Source: Ophthalmolycus amberensis (Eukaryota; Chordata; Actinopteri; Perciformes; Zoarcidae). Taken from it: 64,000 bases of DNA. A model generated the notes under the pieces. That model was not told the DNA's origin. It searched no databases and saw only the letters and a program-made list of their open reading frames with translations. Made by a program: the position numbers and the translations under genes. The DNA lies in the NCBI GenBank assembly GCA_024529925.1, contig JAFEUB010001041.1, positions 62,001-126,000 of the forward strand. Reading direction: 5' to 3'. Below are positions 11,301 through 23,880 of this stretch, piece by piece. The number at the start of each line of letters is the position of its first letter. Within the stretch, counting starts at the first letter, position 1.

Positions 11301-12004
11301 TCAGTCAGCTGAGCAAACAGATCCTGGGCAGGAAGTGGAACGTACGGAGAGGTATGGAACATAACAAAACAGGAAGTACAAAAGACAGAACAAAAATGAC
11401 ATGACCTGGATATCTAGAGGAGCGTGTCCAGTACCTCCTCAATGACCATTAAAGGTTAAATGAATTAATTACTAAATAGTAAGAACTCATGCAGGCTGCT
11501 GGTCTGGAGGAAGTCTTTTCTTGGCAGAGCACCTCATTCAGAGGAAATATTTCCAACTCATTTACTTCTACTATGATAGAAAAAAATGTGCTCGGAATAA
11601 AATCTTCCAATGCAGATTTTATTTTCGATCTCCAGTATATTCAAAAGTCAATTCCTCCAAAATGATTATCTGGTCATTATCTGGTCATTATCTGGAGGAT
11701 GGCTCATCTACAAAGCAGCTGGATGTGAAATAATTTAATATCCTCTTAAATCACTGTTGGAACAGGAGGGCATAAACGATAGTTTGACTACAGTTGCTCC
11801 AGAGTAAGAAGGAAACTCGAGCTCCAATTATTCATCTTTCTCCCCCTTTTTTCTTCCCCTGTTCTTTCTCACTTTCCATGTCCGTCTCATGCCTTCTCCT
11901 GAACCACACTTGCATAAAACCTGCAAAGGTGCATCAACTAAACCTACAACATTGGGGCATGCGTATAAAATAGATGTCTGTGAGGAGTGTGTGGAGAATA
12001 ACTT

Positions 12005-12012
12005 CACGCACG

Positions 12013-12047
<35 letters not shown>
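12005..12047. repeat. (CG/CA)n microsatellite
   Basis: CACGCACGCGCGCG passes into about 11 CA repeats. Confidence 0.9.
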
Positions 12048-12103
12048 CTGTAATCTAGTCTTCATCTCATCCTTCCAGTGTTTCTTGTGTTTTATGCTTC
12101 AGG

Positions 12104-12479
12104 TCAAAGTATACGCCCAACATGTCAAACTAAAGATCTGATTGGTTGAACACTATGACAATCAACAATATCGTCCCCATGTACTTTGAAGTGCACATGG
12201 ATGCACTTGTGAGTCTGCAGGCCTCGGGCCTCTGTTCTACCTAGAGACACAGAGGTGAGATCTGATTGGATAAAAGCTCTACTTAAAACAAGCTGCACTG
12301 GAAGCAGAGCAACTGAGGAAGACAGGAGCTGTGCAATGACAACATAAGATAATGGGGAAAATAATTATAATACATGCAGTGTATTTATGAAAAATTATTA
12401 AATTATAAAATAGATATAACTTTGTGATCTTGTCTAGGCCAGCAGAGAAGGCCTTGCAGGCCCTGACGGCCCGCCACTG
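12104..12479 (-). mobile_element. hAT-like repeat, copy A
   Basis: The same sequence occurs in direct orientation at 48009-48385 and inverted at 61742-64000 (interrupted). The right end, read inward on the minus strand, is CAGTGGCGGGCCGTCAGGGC, a CAGTGG-type hAT terminus. The left terminus is not identifiable. It contains no coding frame. Confidence 0.7.
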
Positions 12480-12779
12480 GGCAGACCTATTACACATTGA
12501 CTAACATTAGTGGTCATGCCAGACTAAGTAAGGCTCTTTTGAATCGAGCAGGATGTGTTTTATTTTGTAAGGATTCAACTCCTTATACGAAAAATTGGGT
12601 CATTTTTTCAATGGTTGCTTGGGCTTCCTTTAGGTCTGTTAATATCCTTAGCACCTAAAAGTGCGGCATTAATGACTACAGCTATATGTCATATATGTCA
12701 CATTTCTGGCCAGATCATCCTCCACATAATTACACACTGCTACACTGTTGTTTGCTGGGGTTGATTTTTAATTTTTCAC

Positions 12780-13141
<362 letters not shown>

Positions 13142-14270
13142 ATGCCACCGATCATAAAAGCTCTTTTACGTGAATGCGACACTTTTTTACAGGCTTCGGA
13201 GTTAATGCATGGTCTCTTAAAACAGAATCCGTCTGTATCACTTATACTGAACGCTGTTATCAGTGAAAGCAGGTGTTGCTTCCAGCTTCCTGTGAACACT
13301 GATAAGCTGTGTGCTATTGATTAGTAACACGCTGCAGCATTTCAATCCGACTTCTGTTACAAAAACCATTAGCATCACATATACCATTAGTTGAAGGATT
13401 TGCTAAACAGAAGGGATTACAATGCATTGCAACATTTTTTTTCCAGTGACATAGAAACTGAAACTGCATCGATTGGAATGAACTATTTTATTTCAATGTG
13501 GCTGTCTACACATCTCCATCACACGTTAATGTCTGTCCTCGCCCTTAATATGCACAGTATATTGTATCTGTAAGTCATTAAAGGGCGGTCTCGTGTACAA
13601 GAGGTTAATAGGGATTCACTCAGCTACTTAATAGTCGAACATTTCATGAAAATGATTCATAACTGATTCATAACTAATTTTGAACTTTTCTCACCACTTC
13701 ATAATGCTCAGCCGTACTGTTTACACAGGTTTTATTTGCATTTAGAAGGAGGATAGGCGATTCTAAACTTAGTAAGTGATTTAGTTTCAGAAGCTTGAGC
13801 AGCATGGCTTTGATGTTGCATGTTTATTGCTCAGGGAAGGAAGGGGATCACTTCATTTGACCCGCTAGACATTTACTGATCCAGACATTTTACTGAATCA
13901 AAACATTGATCAGAACTTAAATGTTGTAGGGGCAGACTCTTAAAGGTTATGCATTGTTTATGCACATGAGAGAATCTTCAACTGGAAAAATATGATTATA
14001 CATGGACAAATATGATTATACCTAGGACAAATTATGTGCAAAAAGAAGGAAACGGAATCACGGTAAAGACCTACATACGTAAACACAAAGTTCTATATGA
14101 GAATAATTTTTGTTGAGACCAAAACAGCTAAAAGGAGAATGAATACTGGACTCCAAATAAATGCCATGTTTGCTAGTTGTGTACGTAAGTCTATGTAACT
14201 GTTTACATACACAATAGCCTTTCTATGTCAGAGCTGTGTATCCGCTTGCTTGTTTTTGAGTTATTCTGCC
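13142..14270. other. No gene recognised
   Basis: Two 60-codon frames have no recognisable features. The only notable pattern is a locally repeated TATGATTATAC string near 13990-14020. Confidence 0.5.
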
Positions 14271-14278
14271 CTCTAGAG

Positions 14279-14786
14279 CAGGGGTCTTCAATGTTTTTCA
14301 GGCCAAGGACCCCCAAACTGATAGAGAGATGGAGCAGGGACCCCCGACTTTATATATTGTATAAAATTGTGTTTTATATTAAATGGTCTAGTACCGTGTA
14401 TACCTCTTTATTGTGCATTCAATACTAAGCTATTCAAATAATACACAGGTTCATATATTCATGTTGTTATTTTAAACATGTCCAAGGTACAGTGAGTAGG
14501 GAGGCCGTGCCACTGCCTTTTTTATAAATATACCTTGTCAGCTGATACCGATGCCAATATCAACACAGTCTGTCAATTGCATGATAATCATGCATACAAG
14601 CTATTCAAACTGATGCCTATTAGTGCCACTACCATGCATAAACATACCTGTTATATTTTATACAATAATGAAATGTTAAAATAATGGACAGATTCATGTT
14701 TAGAGAAAAATTTTTAAATTTTTAAATTGTCTCATCAACCACAAATTTCGAGGACCCCCTGCAGTACCCCCTGTTGAAGACCTGTG
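14279..14786. mobile_element. 508-bp hAT MITE, perfect 8-bp target duplication
   Basis: The left end CAGGGGTCTTCAATG and the inverted right end CACAGGTCTTCAACAGG form the terminal repeats. The 8-bp duplication CTCTAGAG flanks it at 14271-14278 and 14787-14794. The inner parts AGGACCCCCAAACTGATAGA and GATACCGATGCCAATATCAA also occur, inverted, in the copy at 20406-20940. It has no coding frame, so it depended on another hAT transposase. Confidence 0.9.
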
Positions 14787-14794
14787 CTCTAGAG

Positions 14795-15924
14795 GCACAA
14801 CATAGTGAAAGCAGAACATGAGAACAGGGCTTCATAGGGGAGGAGCGGTTGTCCTTTAATCACAAGGCGATTCATGCGGGCGCTCCTGCTGCTAAATGTT
14901 TAGGATGGCTTAAATGCAGAGGTCAAATTTCATGTCCGTATGTAACATTTGAAATAAAGTTTAAATTGTACTCAAGGATGGATGGACACAGGAAGCTGAG
15001 GACGTGCAAGTAGACAGCAGATGCGCGAGAATAGGACTATGGCTGTGCAAATCAGGACACAGAAAAAACGTCTACGTCTAAGCGTGTGTTGACAAGGCTT
15101 CACTCTAGAAGAAGAAATGTAATGAAGAATTACCATTAGAATATGTAATAGTTTGGTATTTTTACAACATGACTTCTGTTTGAACTTGCCACAAAGCATC
15201 AGTATGTACGCTATGAGTGTCCCAACCATTTACATGTTGTTCTTCCCTACAATCATTATGTAAATAAGCAATGATTCACACAAATGTTATTAATTTGCAC
15301 ACACAAACAAACACACACTGACAGAGCACAAAGGGGTTGGACCATGAAGAAGCAGTTAGGAGATAAGAGCAGAGAGAATCAACTGCTATATTCCCCACAG
15401 AGACTGAGATAGTGGGAGCATTTCTAGTCTCTGTCTGTGTGCTACGGAGCGTTTATGTGCATCAGTGTTTTGTGTGCCTCTGGTTGACTAACACAAGAGG
15501 TCCCACTTCAGGGACCACCTCCTATAAAGGTCTGCATGTTGAATATATTACGACAGGCTGACAAAGGTGTCCCTCTGTAAGAGCTCCTCCAAATGCTCAA
15601 CAAACGCTGACATGCTAAATGTGGTAAACATTATACCTGCTAAACATCATCATGTTCCCATTTTCATGAGCATGTTAGTGTGCCAACTGCAGCATTTACA
15701 TTTTTCTCAGGAGGAATTTGTTTCCCAGGGTGCAATAGATGTCATGCACTCAGTTCATAACGCTGCCTCACTGAGCTGCATGGCTGCAGACTTACTGACT
15801 CATGACTTTATTACTAAAACCCTGGCTGCAGCTCTACTACTGACTGTTTATGGAAAACAGTGTGTCTGGTGTAGGTTGGGTTCTGATGAAGATAGATGTA
15901 GATGTGGCTTATTTCTCTCAGTTT

Positions 15925-15927
<3 letters not shown>
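14795..15927. other. No gene recognised
   Basis: Apparently single-copy within the window. Weak CA-rich stretch at 15300-15320. No domain-bearing frame. Confidence 0.45.

Positions 15928-16018
<91 letters not shown>
15928..16018. repeat. (TG)n microsatellite, about 45 copies
   Basis: A pure TG dinucleotide run of 91 bp. It makes artificial Val-Cys frames at its right end, which are not genes. Confidence 0.98.
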
Positions 16019-16019
<1 letters not shown>

Positions 16020-17327
16020 AGATAATGGGCGTTAGGCTGACCCTCTGCTTGTGAGGTGACTATCAATTCACTTGAATCCTCTTGAATTCCTTTTAAGAGT
16101 AACTAGTCGCCACCTTTTTTACCTTAACATGTTTTATATTAATACACACACGTGTGCGGGCCATCGGAGTGGTAACTGTACATCTGTGTTATGTACACAA
16201 CTGTTATGTATAGGTAGGCACTGATGCGACATCTCTTTGGAAATCTAAGATTCTTGTGATTCGATTTATGCAAACCATTTCAAGATACAATCACAACAGC
16301 AGATACAATCAACGCCTGTCAGACCACCAACCCACAAACAAACATTCACACAATCGAGGCAACTCACCGATGAAGCTTCATAGACATCCACCCCTCGATA
16401 ATATTCCAACAAAAACAGTCTTGTTACATTGCCAAAGGTCCAGGCGATCCAGTCCAGTAAAATATTTAGTCCAAAACACATTATTACGTCCATAAATACC
16501 CACGGACTGATGTTGCATCATTTCAAATTAGCCGGCAGATATGCCTAACTCTCTATGTATTTTCGAACATAACTTCAGTTTGCATGTAAACACTGACGCT
16601 CTCTGGATCTCTAAATGGCGGCTGCACTCTGACCTTTAGATTGACACCTCATTTGACCCAATAGGAGCTTCCATGATCTGTCCACAGCCTACAATAGCCA
16701 ACGAGAGTCCGCGTTGAAGGACAGTGCCTGCCCCTCTTCTTTCGTGTAAAGCTCGAGCCAATTGCAACCGATCGTTCTGATGACTGACGCTTCGTATAGC
16801 CAATGAAATTTCGACAATAATGATATACAGCTTCAGGGGTTAGATTTAGAGGCAGAACGTGGAAGTTACTGTTGAAACCGTGAGTCAGGTCACTGTGTCT
16901 GTGCGTTAAATTCAAAGTGTGGTTTTTGAGAGTTTTGGAGAATTTAGGAAAGTAAATCATGACGAAATAACCTATAAATTACTGTATATCGACATAAATA
17001 AGCTTTAGTTTGAATTATGAATAAACATTTCTACACAGCCTAGGTATGTTACTATGGTTACCATGGGTCCCCAAATGTCGTTTTTTGGAAAGCGCCGACA
17101 CATACCCTTTGAAAAAGATCTATAAAATATTCATTTTCTGTGGTATTGTTGTCAAATTTGAACTTGGACTAGGTAAGGCTTCATGCTGTGGTCCCATTGT
17201 GTTTTCCTAATAAGTCCCAGCTATAGTCATCTGCAGGCATCTGTTTGTAAAAACATATTCAGGCGGAAATAAAAACCCTCTACTTCAGTGTGTTCAAACT
17301 TCTATTACTCAATGCCAGTAGCACTTC
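16019..17327. other. Unclassified intergenic DNA, probably old repeats
   Basis: The 103-codon minus frame at 16649-16960 has no known domain. The 16200-17100 part has the uneven CpG-rich composition of a decayed DNA element, but no terminal repeats were found. Confidence 0.35.
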
Positions 17328-17570
17328 AGAATCAGAACCGTTTATTGCCATGGTATGTTGAACATACAAGGAATTTGATATGACGGGAGGTGCATAACAT
17401 TTAACAATTAACAACAATCAACAGTGCAACGTAGAAACATATTAAATTTACAGAAAATATAAAATAAAGTAAAATATAGATTAAAGTGGAATATAAAATA
17501 AAGTGAAATATAAAATAAAATAAAGTGCACAAACGAACAGATAACAGGACTATAAACAAGTGAGGTGTAA

Positions 17571-18079
17571 TGCTGCGTTCACACCAAACGCAAATGGACG
17601 CAAATCCGCGTCAAACGCCAAATCGCCCAGACGCGCGAGTTGAAATATTTCAACTTCTGCAAAATATTCGCGTTACGCCCTGGCGCGATAGTCTATCAGC
17701 ATTGAGTTGCTCCCTCTGTTATCAGTGACTTCCTGCCGTTGCTGAATCAGGAAATAAATACTGTCGCCGTCTGTGTTCACCCAGAGCTCTACGATACCTC
17801 ATATCAATAGAGACCGGACCAAACTATGTGTATACATGTGTGTGTGTACAGCTGTAGTAAACAGCGACGTGTGGCTTGCTAGACACAGTGAATACAGCTC
17901 GATAAAATCCATGGAGCTCCTCTGAGCAATATTATGAACCAGACATGACGCCCCCTCTCCGGCGCGTCCAGCGCGATTCACACATGAACACAAATGGTCC
18001 CCGGCGTTTTGACCGGCGTCGCGATGGACGCGAATATGCGGCGCGATGAATTCGCGACGCGTTTGGTGTGAACGCAGCA
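17571..18079. mobile_element. 509-bp Harbinger-like MITE, TAA duplication
   Basis: The ends TGCTGCGTTCACACCAAACG are perfect inverted repeats of about 20 bp, flanked by TAA at 17568-17570 and 18080-18082. A TWA duplication is typical of PIF/Harbinger. The interior is rich in GCG-containing words. Related copies lie at 39586-40255 and 54040-54240. It is inserted in the 3' UTR of the LINE at 17328-18745. Confidence 0.85.
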
Positions 18080-18494
18080 TAAGTGTCGTGAAAAAGTGTC
18101 GAGTGTAATAGAAGGGATGCAGGGGAGTGACCGGTGGGAGTTTGTCCTGGGGATGACAGAGTCAGTGGGGGTCCCGGGCTCTGTTAATGAGCCCGACTGC
18201 CGACGGGAAGAAACTGTTCATGTGTCGTGAGGTCTTGATCCTGATGGACCTCAGCCTCCTGCCAGATGGAAGGGGCACAAACAGTTTGTGTCCAGGGTGA
18301 GCGGGGTCGGCTACAATCCTTCTTGCTTGCTTCAGGGTTCTTGAACTGAACAAGTCCTGGAGGGACGGCAGATTGCAGCCAATCACCCTCTCGGCAGTGA
18401 TAGGGGCTGGTGGGGCTGCATTCTTCCGGAAATCCACAACCATCTCCACTGTCTTTAGCGTATTGAGCGTTGAGCGTCTAAGCAACCAATCCAC

Positions 18495-18670
18495 TTCCTG
18501 TTTACAACGTCACACGCATGCCCAGTGTACGTTAATGGTCACGTGCTGTCCATCTTCGAAGGTTGCCGTGTGGATGCAGATCAATTTGAAAATGATGCTG
18601 AAACGCCCGTGTGGATGAAGATCGTTTCTATTTGACAAATATGCTTCCAAATAGAAACGGAGTAGTGTGG
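18495..18670. other. Foreign segment within the LINE, MITE-like
   Basis: This non-LINE DNA separates the two LINE pieces. It has repeated GTGTGGATG words (three occurrences) and a GTAGTGTGGATGTAGCC end, reminiscent of small hAT elements, but termini were not resolved. Confidence 0.4.
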
Positions 18671-18745
18671 ATGTAGCCTCAGAGTACAGTCCTTTAGCAT
18701 CTCTCACCGCCTTGCTAAACCTGTATTTTGCCTCTTTGTACAAGT

Positions 18746-20397
18746 CCTTATCCCCTTACAAGTCCTTAACATTTACAGTGATTCTCACTGTTGGGGAAAA
18801 AACTTCAGAGTGTTACCTTTCAAAAGAGACCAAAACCATGCATGTACTCCAAATGGTTCAAGAACAGCTTTGAATTTACTTTGGGTATGCCTTGGATAGG
18901 AGTTTTAGGCTAATTTTACTGGAGTGGTAACAGGTTAAAGACATAAAGAGTTGGCTCATTCCAACGGCTTGGCTTATGCACATTAAATGCTTTGACCATC
19001 AATATCAGAAATCCCTCTTGAACACTAACACACTGCTTTTATGTGGATAACTGGCATCATGTAGTTGGAAACTATATTAAAGTATTTCCTGCACAACTAC
19101 AAACAGAATTTGATTTCAACAGTATAAATATATCATAGTGAAAACGCCACATACTTTGTCATGTACTGTAAGTGTACAAACAGCGAATGAGATCAGATAT
19201 GAGTCAAATCACAAACAGTGGCATTTGGAAAAGGATATTGTGAGAGCCACATTAGACTTAATAAGATGTGTTACGTGATTTATGTAAAAAAAATTGAAAT
19301 GCTCCTTTAGTTGCGCTACTGACTACGTCATAGCCAACAGCCCTCAGTTGAGGTTCGTCAGTTGAGGTTCATCAGTCTGCGGAGCGAGATCGTGTTTTGA
19401 ACGTTGTGATAAGTTGAGCACAGAATGTTTCTTGTAATTTTATTTTTGTTGAGTAAACCTTTTTAAATGGAGTTACTGCCTCTGAAGACTCATTACGCGT
19501 CAAGCTTATTGACCATACACAGACTGTTACAGTGGAGGTAATGTGGATTATTGGACGGAGGGAAGATTGCCTCTACAGATATTATATGAAGTTGTGTAAA
19601 TTGCCTCAAAACAAAACAGCACTTCATGTTAGGATTCATGTTAATTTGGCTCAAGCACACAGATGTAATAAGCATGGGCTGTTCCCAGGATAATTCAATC
19701 TGTTTAATATGCAGAATGTATCAGCATTTTCTTGAACTCCATGCAGAGCCAGGTATAGGGGGTGTAGTCTAGAAAGGATTGTATCAGTATGAAAATAATA
19801 TTTGCAGGAGGACTACGGAAAGCAGCAGGTGGAGTTGGGACAAGCCTCAGTAATGGTCAATCATATCAGCTCCTCTCATCCCCTTATAAAAGCAGTGGTC
19901 ACTGGGAGGAGAGTCTATGACTGCTTTGCCTTAGGTAACTGATGTTGTGCAGTTCCAGTTTAAATGTAGTCCAATTGGCATGTATACATGCACATGGTAG
20001 GAGCTGTTAAAACTGCATGTCAGGGAAACTGGTGCTTGGAGTTTGGCTTTAGGAAATGAACATCTCCAGATCTTTGACGGCTTGGATGAATTCTAAATAA
20101 TTTCATTGTCCTTATGTTTGACTTGCAGAATACATGAATGATAACAATCCCCTTTTAAAATAAATTAAAATACATTCAAAATACATTCTAAAGAGATCTA
20201 CTGTAGTGTGTGAATTTACCAACTAAGGGTGGTGATAAATGTGGCTAGACAGACATTCAGCAGTACTTTTAAGATGCATGGATAGGAGTTATAGTTGTGA
20301 GAGGTCAAAACTACCCCAACACACTAATGTGTTGTATAATGAGCCAGTTAAAGCCATGTGCTTAAATGGGTTGGTCTTACGATGAAGTTGTTGTTTA
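18746..20397. other. No gene recognised
   Basis: No coding or repeat family identified. A short direct repeat CAGTTGAGGTTCRTCAGT (two copies) lies near 19345-19378. Confidence 0.45.
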
Positions 20398-20405
20398 TTC
20401 CACAC

Positions 20406-20940
20406 CAGAGGTCTTCAACAGGAGGTCCGCGAAATTTTTGGATGATTAGACAATTCTTTTTTTTTTCCAAACATGAATCTGTCCATTATTGTAATAGTTC
20501 AGTATTGTATGAAAGATAACAGGTATCTTTATGCATGGCAGTGGCACTAATAAGCCATCACTCATTTTTCGTTTCCACATTTATGTTTAAAATGAAAACA
20601 TCAGTGTGAATAGCTTGTATGCATGATTATCATGCAATTGACAGACAATGTTGATATTGGCATTGGTATCAGCTGACAAGGTGTGTTTATAAATGGCAGT
20701 GGCACGACCACCCTACTCACTGTACCTTGCACATGTTTAAAATAAAAACATGAATATATGAACCTGTGTATTATTTGAATAGCTTAGTATTGAATGCACA
20801 ATAAAGAGGTATGTTTATACATGGCACTAGGCCCATTTAATATAAAACACAATGTTATACAATATATATAGTCGGGGGTCCCTGCTCCATCTCTCCATCA
20901 GTTTGGGGGTCCTTGGCGTGAAAAATGTTGACGACCCCTG
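20406..20940. mobile_element. 535-bp hAT MITE, inverted sibling of 14279-14786
   Basis: The ends CAGAGGTCTTCAACAGG and its inverse at GACCCCTG are bordered by TTCCACAC (20398-20405) and TTCTACAC (20941-20948), an 8-bp duplication with one change. The interior repeats the words of the copy at 14279-14786 in the opposite orientation. Confidence 0.88.
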
Positions 20941-20948
20941 TTCTACAC

Positions 20949-21833
20949 AATCTAACTATAGTATATCCACAAGAGGGCAGATCAGAGCAGTCATCCCTAG
21001 TCGATAAATGAATAAACTAAATGTCACTGAAGAGGGAAACAAACTCAAATTTCTCTTAATAATTTATGTACATTGTTGTTTTTGTTCAGAGCTCAACACT
21101 TACCTTACTTCTAATCCTCATACGCTGCCTACATCATTCATGAGCTAAATTGCACCTTGTGTATTGTTTTTATTTTTGGCACAACCAACACAGTATACAC
21201 AGAAGAGCTGTTGAAGCTGTTAAAGATTAAAGCTACTACTAGGACCTTTAACTTTGTGTTGATTATTGCGGAGATTTTTTTCATGCACATGAATCCCTTT
21301 AAAGAAACTCATTTTACTGCAGCAGGGTTTGACAGTCTGCTCATGTAGTTTGATTTTGCTGCTATACCATCAGTATTGATTAGTAAATGCCCAAACTATA
21401 AAGGTTATCTTTTTATTTTTTTTCAGACAACGATTCAAATACGTTGGGTTCAGACAAGAGCCTTGGTAGAAGGGCTGCAGTGAAACGTTGATGAAGTGTC
21501 ATACTGTTATGGCACTGAGCCTGAATGCAGCTGCCAACTCTGCTTCCAGTTAGAAAAGCCAATCACAGAAACTCATGTTTTCTCATTTCATTTGAATTTG
21601 TTGTCCAGAAAGGAAAGCAATAAGAAAAAAGCCTTCGAAAAGAGATAAACGATAAGCACTTTGGCTTTGCGACAGAAGTTTAATCTTACAGTGTTTAGGA
21701 TATGGTGGCATCTAGCTGTGTGCTTGCACATTGCAACCAATTCAATACGTAACACCCCACTTTACAAGACTGCGCTAACATGAGCTGCCGAGTTCAAAAC
21801 CGGGGTCACGCCGTCCGCCTCAGAGGCCATCTT
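20949..21833. other. No gene recognised
   Basis: One 63-codon frame without features. A CTCF-like string CCACAAGAGGGCAG lies near 20970. Confidence 0.45.
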
Positions 21834-22020
21834 TACCATGGTCTTCTGACCACTCAAAGCACTTTATTAACACTTCATGTCATCATTCACCCATTCATAC
21901 ACTGATGACAGGGCATCCTCCTTAAGTGTCTTAAGTGTCACATTTACATGGACTAGCGGAGGACACAACTGATCGTGTGATTAAAGGACGACCCTGCTAT
22001 ACCACTGAGCCACGGTCTAG
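21834..22020 (-). repeat. tRNA-derived SINE
   Basis: On the minus strand the right end reads GTGGCTCAGTGGTATAGCAG, like a tRNA A-box region, followed by the SINE body with ATGAATGGGTGAATGATGAC. Shares its body with 10242-10440 and 42503-42791. Confidence 0.65.
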
Positions 22021-23880
22021 CACTTTGTGGCTCAGGTAACCGCAGTTCTACAAGTGAGTGTGAGAACTACGGTGGCCTTTAGGGGTTGTGTTTTGTTTGA
22101 CTCGGACCGGCTCTCGTTCTGATGTTGGGGTCCGGCGCCACCTCCTGGCTGGCTGAGTCCATCACATGCGCCTCACACAAAAGCAGCCATGTCCCTTCCT
22201 CCTCATAAGCTCTGACCTGGAGTCAGAGCGAAACTCCACCTCCCATACCCTGAGCCTGACCCTCCATTGGCCAAGAAAATGCCCCCCGCTGTATCTGAGA
22301 CCTGGCTTATAAGCCCTAACACAGCGAGTTTCTTCCTCTTCGCACCGGGCCCGTCCTGGCCACATGAAGACACATCAGCTTTCCCCTCCAGCACGACGCT
22401 GGCAACCGAAGGCCACGAGGAAGCCGCGGCCTCAACCCTCATCAAATCCTGTCAGGTCACATGCCATTTCGCTGGTCGAAACAACCGTGTTCTATTCTGA
22501 GTAAGGCCCCCTTATCCCGCGAGAACGAATCACTTCCGCGATCCGTTCTCCGCTTTTTCTTTTTGTGTACACATGCCGGCAGAAGGATCACGACTAAGCC
22601 TCACTCCTTCACCGATGATTCCCGGGAGGACGCACGGACCACGTCGCCTCAACCGAAGTTAAATCATCCTCTCTGCAGCGAGGACAGATCACGTAGCGTT
22701 TGCTCCAGAGCCACGCCACGACGGAGCGAATCCGCGCCGGCTCAAACGCCGCGCTGAAAAGCAGCCCCCCCCCCTCCTCGAGGAACAAGCGATTCCTCCT
22801 CGGACACTGACCCCTTGGCATCGAAGCTTCTCAAAAGTAAGAGTTCATGGCGTCTGGGCATAGCTTAGCATTAGCTTAGCATTAGCTTAATATAGCTTAT
22901 TCATTTATGTGTTGTCATTCCCGAATCTTGTTGTGTTAAGTCACTGTCGCGTTATACTAAGATATTACGCAATCACCACGGACAGAGAAGCTCCGTTGTA
23001 TTGTGTATTGACTGCTATGACTATTTTGTTTGGGGATTATTTTGATTTATTTCATTTCGTTCTGTTTTATTCTCTCTTCATGAAGTCGACTCTGTGAGTG
23101 GGCATAGACCGTGGCTATCACTGCATAAGCTGTCGTCAGTTCGACACAACGACATACGCAGACTTGTGCAGGATCAGACCAGCTGGGCTCACCCTCCCTC
23201 CGACACCGCAGCAGAGTTTGACCCCCCCCCCCTTTGCTCTCTTTCCTCTCCCTCTCTCTCTCCCGTAACACACACACACATAGTCAGGGCCCCTGAGGAA
23301 ACCCCTCGCACTCGATTGTCGCCGACACACGTGATTACATACAGCACCTCTCAGCCATTTTGTCCGCCAACTTGGTTTGTAGTTCCTAGCTGTAGTTCTT
23401 AGATTGCCCCTCCTTCCTTCATCATTGATGAAGGGTTACACCCCCTCCTCTCACACACACACACACACACATACTTACAAACATACATCCTCCTCCTTTT
23501 TATTCAATTGACTTTAGGTAGTAGACATAAAATTGTGTGATAGCGTTTGTTGGTTGCAGTATTAATTGATCTGATCATTTATTATTTTGATTTAATAAAC
23601 TCTGTTATACTTTAAGGAACAGTCGTCTGTGATTACTTGTGCATATGTGTGTAATGAAAACTGTATGTAGTAGCCTTGTGTACGAACTTAACCCTTCACT
23701 GTCACTGAATGTGTAGTCATACGCAGACTATTGACATTATGAGTGACCACTAATTATGAGACTTAGTTTATCGTTTGGTTATTGGTCCCTGTTCGCAGGG
23801 TGGTGCCCCGTTATTATTAATAATCATTAATACTTGTTACTTACATTAATAATTCTATTGATGTCAAGAATTCAGTTTCT
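22021..23880. other. GC-rich, LTR- or promoter-like segment, unassigned
   Basis: At 22060-22830 GC content rises, short frames run through both strands, and a TTATAAG box at about 22308 precedes a pyrimidine-rich tract. AGCTTAGCATT repeats occur at 22862-22890, C runs at 22766 and 23221, and CA runs at about 23268-23280 and 23453-23472. An AATAAA signal at about 23596 is followed by GTTATACTTT. This fits an LTR or 5' region of a retroelement, but the boundaries are not visible, so I do not name it. Confidence 0.3.

Larger units (their letters stand above)
17328..18745 (-). pseudogene. LINE (L2/CR1-like), 3' part, twice interrupted
   Basis: The minus-strand frame has LNTLKTVEMVVDFRKN, then RVIGCNLPSLQDLF, VADPAHPGHKLFVPLPSGRR and NSFFPSAVGLINRARDP. 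These match the C-terminal region of the LINE copy at 51644-52910 closely. The segment that joins DFRKN to RVIGC in that copy is deleted here, and the RT core is absent. The 3' tail reaches AACGGTTCTGATTCTG. A MITE at 17571-18079 and a foreign segment at about 18495-18670 split the copy. The remaining 5' piece (18671-18745) matches AVRDAKGLYSE. Confidence 0.85.

Noticed and set aside
15567..16025. 152-codon plus frame ending in a long Val-Cys run
   Set aside because: The C-terminal third is the (TG)n microsatellite read as protein and the rest has no domain or homolog I recognise.
22461..22821. Overlapping 98- and 70-codon frames as a small gene
   Set aside because: Long frames on both strands are expected from the local GC richness, and no domain is visible.
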